A stretch of 5,553 bases of DNA, taken from an uncultured Bacteroidota bacterium. GTDB lineage: Bacteria > Bacteroidota > Bacteroidia > Chitinophagales > Chitinophagaceae. A program made the position numbers and the translations under genes. The stretch covers positions 1 through 5,553 of the forward strand of contig CAIWKU010000534.1 of NCBI GenBank assembly GCA_903913355.1, written 5' to 3'. The notes beneath the pieces are model-generated. The model did not search any database. It saw only the letters and a list, made by a program, of their open reading frames with translations, and was not told where the DNA came from. Position 1 is the first letter of the stretch. Each line of letters starts with the position of its first letter. Shown piece after piece: positions 1 through 4,990 of this stretch.

Positions 1-70
1 GGTCATCAAGGTTATAAGGGTACGTGAGGTCATCGAGGTTATAAGGGTACGTGAGGTCAAAAAGTTTATC
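1..70. repeat. 27-bp tandem repeat (two full copies plus a degenerate third) with 9-bp substructure
   Basis: Two 27-bp units at 1-27 and 28-54 differ at one base. A partial, diverged third copy follows at 55-69, with 12 of 15 bases matching. Each unit splits into three 9-mers that all begin with GGT: GGTCATCRA, GGTTATAAG and GGTACGTGA. The array therefore looks like a 9-bp minisatellite with a higher-order period of 27. Both periods are multiples of three, so copy-number change would not shift a reading frame. In frame 1 every unit ends in TGA; in frame 2 the array is fully open. The window begins exactly at a unit boundary, so more copies may lie to the left, or the window may begin at a contig edge. 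The repeat pattern is seen directly; its origin is unknown. Confidence 0.9.
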
Positions 71-282
71 CAATTCCCTATGTCACCAAGAAATTAATAG
101 CATACTTGGTAATTGTAGTTATCCTTTATTTGTTTCACAAAACCATAGTCTGGCTTATTCCCCAGGTATACTTTAGTCTGAGTTTAGGTGCAATTTTATT
201 GGCAATCTATACATGGTTTATCCTATTAGTAGAAAAAAAAGAGTTTAAAAAATTCCCTGTTATCGGTAAATATATAAGGTAA
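55..282 (+). pseudogene. 3' end of a polysaccharide/O-antigen flippase-like membrane protein, cut off from its 5' part by the repeat
   Basis: Frame 1 is open from the TGA at 52-54 to the TAA at 280-282, giving 75 codons with no ATG and no convincing alternative start. The product begins GQKVYPIPYVTKKL, then has two hydrophobic segments (around residues 16-30 and 37-58), and ends in a basic tail, EKKEFKKFPVIGKYIR. From memory, a GQKYYPIPY-like motif, two last helices and an EKK...LPxIGK tail are the C-terminus of Wzx/MATE-type lipopolysaccharide biosynthesis flippases of Bacteroidota, which move lipid-linked sugars across the inner membrane. The frame is stopped by TGA at 25-27 and 52-54 inside the repeat, so the piece is probably no longer joined to its 5' portion. 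Alternatives are a sequencing or assembly error at the repeat, or a different small membrane protein. The family call is by motif recognition only. Confidence 0.55.
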
Positions 283-283
283 T

Positions 284-862
284 ATGTTTACTCCTTTACT
301 AGCATATATCGAAAAATTTGTTCCGCTGGGTAATGAGGATTGGGATTTGCTGCTGCCACATCTCAGAGAAATATTCATCCAAAAAAATGATTATTTCAGC
401 AGAGAGGGAAAGCCCTGTAAAGAGATTGGTTTTATAGTGGAAGGTTGTATGCGTCATTTTTATACAAAAGATGGAGAGGAAAAAACCACTTATTTTTATT
501 TTGAAAATAACCTTGTAACAGATTATTTGAGTTGCCTGACCGGAAAGCCGGGGTTAATTTCGATAGAAGCACTTTCTGATACAAAACTGATTGTGTTTCC
601 TTATTCTGTGCTAATGCAACTATATTCAGAAAGTAAAGTTTGGGAACGATTCGGCAGACTAATTGCTGAATATATTGCCAAGGGTTTAGAGGAACGAATG
701 ACTGGCCTGCTGATGTTGAGTGCAGAAGAAAGATATCATCAATTATTGGGTAGTAATAAACAGAAAATAATTGAGCGGATACCACAACATTTTATTGCCA
801 ATTACCTGGGAATCACGCCTGTTAGCCTAAGCAGGATCCGAAACCGAATGCTCAAGAAATGA
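284..862 (+). CDS. Crp/Fnr-family transcriptional regulator (Bacteroidota type)
   Basis: This is a 192-residue cytoplasmic DNA-binding regulator, the usual size for the Bacteroidota Crp/Fnr group. An N-terminal cyclic-nucleotide-binding-like beta-roll spans roughly residues 20-115 (FSREGKPCKEIGFIVEGCMR, then FYFENNLVTDYLSCLTGKP and IEALSDTKLIVFP). A connecting helix follows, then a short C-terminal helix-turn-helix at about 166-189 (IPQHFIANYLGITPVSLSRI). The phosphate-binding Arg/Ser signature of true cAMP-binding Crp is not visible, nor is the Fnr iron-sulfur cysteine cluster, so the effector is unknown and may not be cAMP. The ATG at 284 lies one base after the stop of the upstream flippase-like frame, with a weak TAAGG at 275-279, suggesting original co-transcription or translational coupling. 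Such regulators often act locally, but no target site is evident here. Confidence 0.9.
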   Translation: MFTPLLAYIEKFVPLGNEDWDLLLPHLREIFIQKNDYFSREGKPCKEIGFIVEGCMRHFYTKDGEEKTTYFYFENNLVTDYLSCLTGKPGLISIEALSDTKLIVFPYSVLMQLYSESKVWERFGRLIAEYIAKGLEERMTGLLMLSAEERYHQLLGSNKQKIIERIPQHFIANYLGITPVSLSRIRNRMLKK

Positions 863-931
863 ATTTTCTTATCTTTTGTTAACGTTTTTTGTTTTCACCG
901 TTCGCAGTTTTGTGTAATCAAAAAACAAATC

Positions 932-1300
932 ATGAAAACATTACTGCAAACAGAAGAAGTCGCTCAATTGCTATTGGGTGTATTGGGACTATATTATCAA
1001 CCCATACACTTTAGTGCATGGCTATGGATCATTTTATTTCTATCTCCTGATATCAGCATGCTGGGATATTTGATTAACACCCGAATTGGGGCTTATGGTT
1101 ACAATCTGTTTCATCATAAATTAATTGCCATACTGATCGCTATTATCGGGTTTTATATGCATCATGATACGATGCTGCTGGTTGGCATCTTATTATTTGC
1201 CCATTCGTGTTTTGACAGGGTTTGGGGCTATGGTTTAAAATATACAGACAGCTTTCAACATACCCATCTGGGTAAAATTGGTAAAGATGCTCAGGAATAA
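932..1300 (+). CDS. DUF4260 family small integral membrane protein
   Basis: This 122-residue hydrophobic protein matches the DUF4260 family in length and motifs: an N-terminal segment containing LLQTEEVAQLLLGVLGLYY, then LFLSPDISMLGYLINTRIGA, a central YNLFHHK, and a C-terminal AHSCFDRVWGYGLKY...THLGKIGK. It should span the inner membrane about three or four times (roughly residues 10-22, 28-47, 62-77 and 81-92). The conserved polar residues, namely the Asp of SPDISML, the paired His of FHHK, the Asp-Arg of CFDR and the His of THLGKIG, suggest a functional site or metal/ligand contact, but no biochemical role is established that I know of. The ATG at 932 is the only good start, preceded by an A-rich stretch (920-931) rather than a Shine-Dalgarno site. 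It sits 69 bases after the Crp/Fnr gene and 28 bases before the methionine sulfoxide reductase gene, so it may share transcripts with either. Confidence 0.88.
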   Translation: MKTLLQTEEVAQLLLGVLGLYYQPIHFSAWLWIILFLSPDISMLGYLINTRIGAYGYNLFHHKLIAILIAIIGFYMHHDTMLLVGILLFAHSCFDRVWGYGLKYTDSFQHTHLGKIGKDAQE

Positions 1301-1301
1301 A

Positions 1302-1309
1302 TAGTTTTG
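1302..1309 (+). promoter_or_regulatory. Possible -7 element (TAnnTTTG) for the fRMsr gene
   Basis: TAGTTTTG fits the Bacteroidota -7 consensus TAnnTTTG and lies 19 bases before the ATG at 1329. A weak -33 candidate, ATTG at 1277-1280, is 21 bases upstream rather than the usual 19-20. If used, transcription would start near 1315 with a leader of about 15 bases, giving the reductase its own promoter inside the end of the DUF4260 gene. Low certainty, because such short motifs occur by chance. Confidence 0.35.
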
Positions 1310-1328
1310 CTTTCTGAATATACCTATT

Positions 1329-1802
1329 ATGGCAGAAGACCTCATTATACAAAAAGGCACTAAACAGGAGCAATACCTCTCCCTGATCCCACAAATCAAA
1401 GCATTACTAGAAGGCGAACCAGATTTGGTTGCCAATCTTGCCAATATAGCCGGTGCTTTAAAAGAACAGTTCAACTGGTTCTGGGTAGGCTTTTATTTGG
1501 TAAAAGGAGAGCAGTTGGTATTAGGACCTTTTCAAGGACCAGTTGCCTGCACACGCATCAATAAAGGTCGCGGTGTTTGTGGTACCAGTTGGGCAAAAGC
1601 AGAAACCCTGATTGTTCCTGATGTAGAAAAATTTCCTGGACATATTGCCTGTAGCAGTTTATCAAAATCAGAAATTGTGGTTCCCCTTATCAAAAATGGA
1701 ATCGTTTGGGGAGTACTGGATGTAGACAGCGAAATCTTGAATCATTTCGACGAAACAGATAAAATATTTCTCGAACAAATCGTTGCTGGTATTAAAAGCT
1801 AA
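1329..1802 (+). CDS. msrC: Free methionine-(R)-sulfoxide reductase, GAF domain (fRMsr)
   Basis: This 157-residue cytosolic GAF-domain enzyme reduces free L-methionine-(R)-sulfoxide to methionine, repairing oxidised free methionine with thioredoxin-type reductant. The signature is clear: FNWFWVGFYL (48-57), GPFQGPVACTRI (66-77), GRGVCGTSW (80-88), DVEKFPGHIAC (98-108), SEIVVP (114-119) and GVLDVDS (128-134). Cys74, Cys84 and Cys108 have the same spacing as Cys84, Cys94 and Cys118 of the E. coli enzyme (YebR/MsrC), where the last is catalytic and the others resolve the disulfide. Glu115, Asp131 and Asp133 match the substrate-binding acidic residues. One oddity is Ser109 after the catalytic Cys, where I recall Asp in most relatives. 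Length is normal and the ATG start at 1329 gives the usual N-terminus. The gene symbol follows E. coli usage. Confidence 0.93.
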   Translation: MAEDLIIQKGTKQEQYLSLIPQIKALLEGEPDLVANLANIAGALKEQFNWFWVGFYLVKGEQLVLGPFQGPVACTRINKGRGVCGTSWAKAETLIVPDVEKFPGHIACSSLSKSEIVVPLIKNGIVWGVLDVDSEILNHFDETDKIFLEQIVAGIKS

Positions 1803-1847
1803 ATGCTATTAGCCAAATGCCAACCGCCAATGGCTATTCAGTGCAAA

Positions 1848-1878
1848 ATTGCCGATTAAAAAAAATTCCTTAGCTTTG
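1848..1878 (+). promoter_or_regulatory. Bacteroidota-type sigma promoter for the DEAD-box helicase gene
   Basis: ATTG at 1848-1851 (3 of 4 to TTTG) is followed by exactly 19 bases and TAGCTTTG at 1871-1878, a full match to TAnnTTTG. This is the best promoter match in the window. Transcription would begin around 1884-1887, leaving a leader of about 120 bases before the helicase start at 2005. Assignment rests on consensus and spacing only. Confidence 0.6.
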
Positions 1879-1916
1879 CACCATTCATATACTCTCTCTA
1901 CAGACTGATCATTCTT

Positions 1917-1982
1917 CCGTGACAAAGTTCATCAAGTCAATTACGGGCAGGCTATATAGCATCTGAGCTAATTCGGATGTTC
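1917..1982 (+). promoter_or_regulatory. Structured 5' leader of the helicase mRNA: stem-loops and a palindrome
   Basis: Within the predicted leader the clearest element is a stem-loop at 1958-1981. Its arms AGCATCTGAG and TTCGGATGTT form ten pairs, three of them G-U, around a CTAA loop. A 10-bp perfect palindrome, GCTATATAGC, lies just before it at 1951-1960 and shares its 5' bases. An alternative pairing, TAGC 1957-1960 with GCTA 1967-1970, would exclude the main stem. Further upstream CCGTGAC (1917-1923) can pair with GTC (1936-1938) and ACGG (1943-1946) around a bulge. After the stem-loop, 1980-2006 is almost pure A/T and therefore unstructured up to the start codon. Cis-regulation, for example by temperature or autoregulation by the helicase, is inference. 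Confidence 0.45.
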
Positions 1983-2004
1983 ATTTATTTAAATTTATTT
2001 TATT

Positions 2005-3279
2005 TTGTTATTCGAACAATTACACCTTATTGAGCCCATATTAAAGGCGCTCAAGCAAGAAGGTTACACAACCCCTACTCCTATTCAGGAACAATCTATT
2101 CCCATTGTACTGGAACGCAAAGACCTGTTAGGCTGCGCCCAAACAGGTACTGGTAAAACAGCTGCTTTTGCCATCCCTATCTTGCAGTTACTGCATGAAG
2201 GAAAAATGGCTGGAAAGAATAGTCGGGGTATTAAAGCACTTATTCTTACCCCAACCCGCGAACTGGCTATTCAGATTGACGAAAGTTTTGCAGCTTATGG
2301 CAAGTTTCTGAACCTTAAGCACCTGGTGATTTTTGGCGGGGTATCACAACAACCACAAACCAATGCTTTACGTAATGGTGTGGATATATTAATTGCAACC
2401 CCAGGCCGTTTACTTGATTTGGTTGAACAAAGATTTATTGATCTTTCACAAATTGAATTATTTGTATTGGATGAAGCAGATCGTATGTTGGATATGGGTT
2501 TTATTCATGATGTAAAAAAAATCATTACCCGATTACCAGCAAAAAAACAAACCCTTTTCTTCTCAGCTACCATGCCTGGAGAGATTGCAAAGTTATCGAG
2601 TACCATTTTACACAATCCTGCGAAAGTGGAGGTAACACCGGTTTCATCAACTGCAGAAACCATTCAGCAATCCATGTATTTTGTAGAAAAAGAAAACAAA
2701 AAGCATTTATTGATCCATTTACTCAAAGACAAAACTATTCAGTCTGCGCTGGTATTTACCAGAACCAAGCATGGTGCGGATAAAGTAGTAAAAGAATTGA
2801 CACGTGTAGGTATAGGTGCAGAAGCTATTCATGGTAATAAATCTCAAAACGCCCGCCAAAGGGCTCTCGGAAATTTTAAGTCCGGTCATACACGTGTATT
2901 AGTAGCTACAGATATTGCCGCAAGAGGTATTGATGTAGATAATCTATCGCATGTTATCAATTTCGAATTACCTAATGTTCCGGAAACCTATGTACACCGT
3001 ATTGGTCGCACTGGTCGTGCCGGGGCCAGTGGAATCGCTTTTTCTTTTTGCGATATGGAAGAAAAAGAGTTTCTGAGAGATATCCAGAAATTAATTTCAA
3101 CTTCAGTGCCAATCGTTACCGATCATCCTTATGCCATGAGTGATACATCACTTACCACATATAAAACATTACCTCAGAAACCCGTTCAAAGACATTACCA
3201 AAGCAATGAGCGCAGATCTTTCAGGGGTGGGGATAGCAGAAGGTATTCCGGAAACCAATCAGGCAACCGCCACGCTTAA
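2005..3279 (+). CDS. DEAD-box ATP-dependent RNA helicase, RhlE-like
   Basis: This 424-residue cytoplasmic RNA helicase would unwind short RNA duplexes in ribosome assembly, mRNA decay or cold adaptation. All motifs are present: Q motif TTPTPIQ (22-28), Walker A AQTGTGKT (45-52), PTRELA (83-88), TPGR, DEAD (156-159), SAT (187-189), ALVFTRT, ATDIAARGID (301-310) and HRIGRTGR (331-338). A short basic tail rich in Arg, Gly, Ser and Gln (about 389-424, with RRSFRGG and SRRYSGNQSGN) probably binds RNA. Length and tail fit RhlE-type proteins of Bacteroidota. The start is TTG at 2005: a TAA at 1990-1992 closes the frame upstream, and the next Met is residue 68, past Walker A. The product then begins MLFEQLHLIEPIL, as expected for the family. 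There is no Shine-Dalgarno site, only an A/T-rich leader. The gene looks monocistronic, with its own promoter and terminator. Confidence 0.95.
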   Translation: MLFEQLHLIEPILKALKQEGYTTPTPIQEQSIPIVLERKDLLGCAQTGTGKTAAFAIPILQLLHEGKMAGKNSRGIKALILTPTRELAIQIDESFAAYGKFLNLKHLVIFGGVSQQPQTNALRNGVDILIATPGRLLDLVEQRFIDLSQIELFVLDEADRMLDMGFIHDVKKIITRLPAKKQTLFFSATMPGEIAKLSSTILHNPAKVEVTPVSSTAETIQQSMYFVEKENKKHLLIHLLKDKTIQSALVFTRTKHGADKVVKELTRVGIGAEAIHGNKSQNARQRALGNFKSGHTRVLVATDIAARGIDVDNLSHVINFELPNVPETYVHRIGRTGRAGASGIAFSFCDMEEKEFLRDIQKLISTSVPIVTDHPYAMSDTSLTTYKTLPQKPVQRHYQSNERRSFRGGDSRRYSGNQSGNRHA

Positions 3280-3293
3280 TACAACTTATCTGT

Positions 3294-3342
3294 AAACCAT
3301 CCTGCTTTCATGTATACTACTTGATAGCAGGATGGTTTTTTT
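3294..3342 (+). terminator. Intrinsic terminator of the helicase gene
   Basis: The arms AAACCATCCTGCT (3294-3306) and AGCAGGATGGTTT (3326-3338) form a perfect 13-bp stem around a 19-base loop. The run of T at 3336-3342 follows directly. It starts 15 bases after the helicase stop codon, as expected for a Rho-independent terminator. The loop is longer than usual. Confidence 0.92.
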
Positions 3343-3374
3343 ATGCCCTTATTATACTATTTTCAGTCAGCTGC

Positions 3375-3402
3375 AAAAAAACGCCCCGGTAATACCGGGG
3401 CG
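3375..3402 (-). terminator. Intrinsic terminator of the cytochrome-YceI-DUF5777 gene set
   Basis: CGCCCCGGT (3382-3390) and ACCGGGGCG (3394-3402) form a 9-bp, very GC-rich stem around a 3-base loop. On the minus strand the stem is followed by seven T (the A run at 3375-3381). It begins 27 bases past the DUF5777 stop codon. Together with the plus-strand terminator at 3294-3342 it insulates the two convergent units. Confidence 0.92.
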
Positions 3403-3429
3403 AATAACCACTATCTATTCATATTCACT

Positions 3430-4374
3430 CTAATGGGTTTGTACTACTTTTTTGATTCCATAACTTCTGTTCAGGTTAAACCCTATTGAGAAATTACCCT
3501 TTGCAAAATCGTTTGTATTCGTAGTTAACTGAGATATATTGGTTGAAGCAGTAGAGCTGGTAATAAAGAACTGGAAGATGTGTCCGCCTGTATCCCAATC
3601 ATATCCAAGTGATAACAGATCAGGTTTGTAATTGGTAGCAGAAGCGGTTTCATCCAACAGATCCTTATACCCATTCAACTGGCGAGAGTATTCGAAAGAA
3701 ATAGCTGTTTTATTTGTCAGCTTATATCTTCCACCAAATCCAATTGAATACATATTGTTTGTGTTATTATATCCATAAGGAACCACGTTGTAATGGATAT
3801 AAGATGGAATCAGTTGCAATGAAAATTTTTCACTGAATTTCCGGGCAATCAATAACTGGTGCAGGAAGGAAAATCTATTCCAGGTAAGATCATTGGGGCT
3901 AGGTCCATCTGTTGCATCAATATTTACAAGACCCAAATAATCAATTGTTACCGGCATATTCTTCTTACCAGTCTGTTGTCTGGTCAGGCGGATTTTGGTC
4001 CAGGTTTCATACTTTGAATTACCCGTTGTAGCAAATCCAAAGTTAAGCCAGTTTTTTACTGAATAGTCGAAAGACAGGTAAGTAGTAGCTACTCCAGCAT
4101 TAAACCCGAATAACTGCGCAACATTCTGCCATCCTTTTCCCGTATTCCAGATATTGCCAAAGTGGTGACTGATCATAAACTCGAGATTCCCTTTACCAGT
4201 CATTTCCACACTCTGCATATTGATAATGCGGTTTGATTTGAAGGTAGCAGTAGTAATATTCTCTTTTACTTTCGATGAATCGTCTTTCATCAGACCGCCT
4301 AACAAGTCATCCTGTCCGGCTGCTTTCAGAAAAAAGCCGCATGCAACGATAAGATATAATAGTATTTTTTTCAT
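3430..4374 (-). CDS. DUF5777 family beta-barrel protein, predicted outer membrane
   Basis: This is a 314-residue exported protein. It has a signal peptide (MKK, hydrophobic core, likely cut after AAG at residue 20 before Gln21), then a short acidic/polar linker. The DUF5777 signature follows: TATFKSNRIINMQSVEM (42-58), a sheet beginning LEFMISHHFG (64-73), and DWDTGGHIFQFFITSS (259-274) near the end. The rest alternates aromatic and polar residues (for example TTYLSFDYSVKNWLNFGFA, YSIGFGGRYKL, AISFEYSRQL), typical of amphipathic beta strands, and it closes with FSIGFNLNRSYG (295-306). It is therefore predicted to be a small outer-membrane beta-barrel; what it carries or binds is unknown. The ATG at 4374 has AAAGA a few bases upstream. 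It is 18 bases after the YceI gene and last in its set before the terminator, so co-transcription is likely. Confidence 0.88.
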   Translation of the reverse strand: MKKILLYLIVACGFFLKAAGQDDLLGGLMKDDSSKVKENITTATFKSNRIINMQSVEMTGKGNLEFMISHHFGNIWNTGKGWQNVAQLFGFNAGVATTYLSFDYSVKNWLNFGFATTGNSKYETWTKIRLTRQQTGKKNMPVTIDYLGLVNIDATDGPSPNDLTWNRFSFLHQLLIARKFSEKFSLQLIPSYIHYNVVPYGYNNTNNMYSIGFGGRYKLTNKTAISFEYSRQLNGYKDLLDETASATNYKPDLLSLGYDWDTGGHIFQFFITSSTASTNISQLTTNTNDFAKGNFSIGFNLNRSYGIKKVVQTH

Positions 4375-4392
4375 AATCTTTATATTGTAAGA

Positions 4393-4950
4393 TTAATTTA
4401 ATTGGAAAACGATAGTAGCGTTCAGTGGTGTATACTCAGATAATTTTGGTTTTACCAAACCAGGGATATCGATATTATAGTCTTCCGCTTTTACTTTGAA
4501 TACACAATTGAATGTGGCTGTTTTACCTTTTACTTCCAGTTTTACAGGAGATGAAAAATCTTTGGTAACTCCATGTAAAGTAACCTGTCCGCTAGAGGAG
4601 ATATTGTACACTCCATCTTTTGTCAGCATATCTTTTGTAAATCCAATCAGTTTTCCTTTATAGGTTGCATTTGGAAATTTATCGGTATGCAGATAGTTTT
4701 CATTAAAATGCTCTTCCAGTAATGCATTGTTAAAGTGAAAGGTTTTCATAGGAACCAATAAAGCCACTTCACTGGTTTCTACTTTCAGAACAGCTGTTGC
4801 TTCTTTACTAAGAGATGCATAATCGGTATGGGTCTGATCTTTATTGGGGTTAAAGAATATATTCCCGTCCCTGGTTTTATAGGTCTGTGCAGTCAGCATG
4901 TTCATGAATACAATCAGAGCAAATGATAATAGTAAGGTTATTTTTTTCAT
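4393..4950 (-). CDS. YceI family protein, exported
   Basis: This 185-residue protein has a signal peptide (MKKITLLLSFALIVFMNMLTAQ, cut near Ala21) and a single YceI domain, a lipocalin-like beta-barrel whose structurally known members bind isoprenoid-chain lipids such as polyprenyl compounds or ubiquinone analogues. The Bacteroidota-type signature is visible: TFHFNNALLEEHFNENYLHTDKFPNATYKGKL (70-101), GQVTLHGVTKDFSSPVKL (121-138) and EDYNIDIP (156-163). The family's usual opening, with an ID..HS motif, is replaced by TRDGNIFF, as in the related Bacteroidota subgroup. It probably sits in the periplasm. It lies between the cytochrome-like gene (40 bases upstream) and the DUF5777 gene (18 bases downstream), which suggests a joint task in envelope electron transfer or quinone/isoprenoid handling; this is inference. 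The ATG is well placed, with no Shine-Dalgarno site. Confidence 0.92.
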   Translation of the reverse strand: MKKITLLLSFALIVFMNMLTAQTYKTRDGNIFFNPNKDQTHTDYASLSKEATAVLKVETSEVALLVPMKTFHFNNALLEEHFNENYLHTDKFPNATYKGKLIGFTKDMLTKDGVYNISSSGQVTLHGVTKDFSSPVKLEVKGKTATFNCVFKVKAEDYNIDIPGLVKPKLSEYTPLNATIVFQLN

Positions 4951-4990
4951 TGAAATAAGTTTTATGTTTTATTGAATTAGTGTTATGATT

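Noticed and set aside
1..70. CRISPR array
   Set aside because: The units are directly abutting with no spacers and have internal 9-bp periodicity, so this is a tandem repeat.
432..785. Minus-strand open frame opposite the Crp/Fnr gene
   Set aside because: It is a shadow of the well-supported regulator on the plus strand and shows no recognisable domain.
888..912. TTTG at 888-891 and CAGTTTTG at 905-912 as a promoter for the DUF4260 gene
   Set aside because: The -7 box has a mismatch in its conserved TA and the spacing is 13 rather than about 19 bases.
1143..1474. Two overlapping minus-strand open frames across the DUF4260/fRMsr junction
   Set aside because: They lie antisense to two clear genes, overlap each other and have no family resemblance.
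1810..1836. TAGCCA / TGGCTA inverted repeat as a terminator after the fRMsr gene
   Set aside because: The stem is only 6 bp around a 15-base loop and no T-run follows, so it is not a convincing terminator.
1977..2033. Short upstream open reading frame (18 codons) before and overlapping the helicase start
   Set aside because: Its ATG lies inside the stem-loop, there is no ribosome site, and the peptide is low-complexity from A/T-rich DNA. It is mentioned only as part of the leader.
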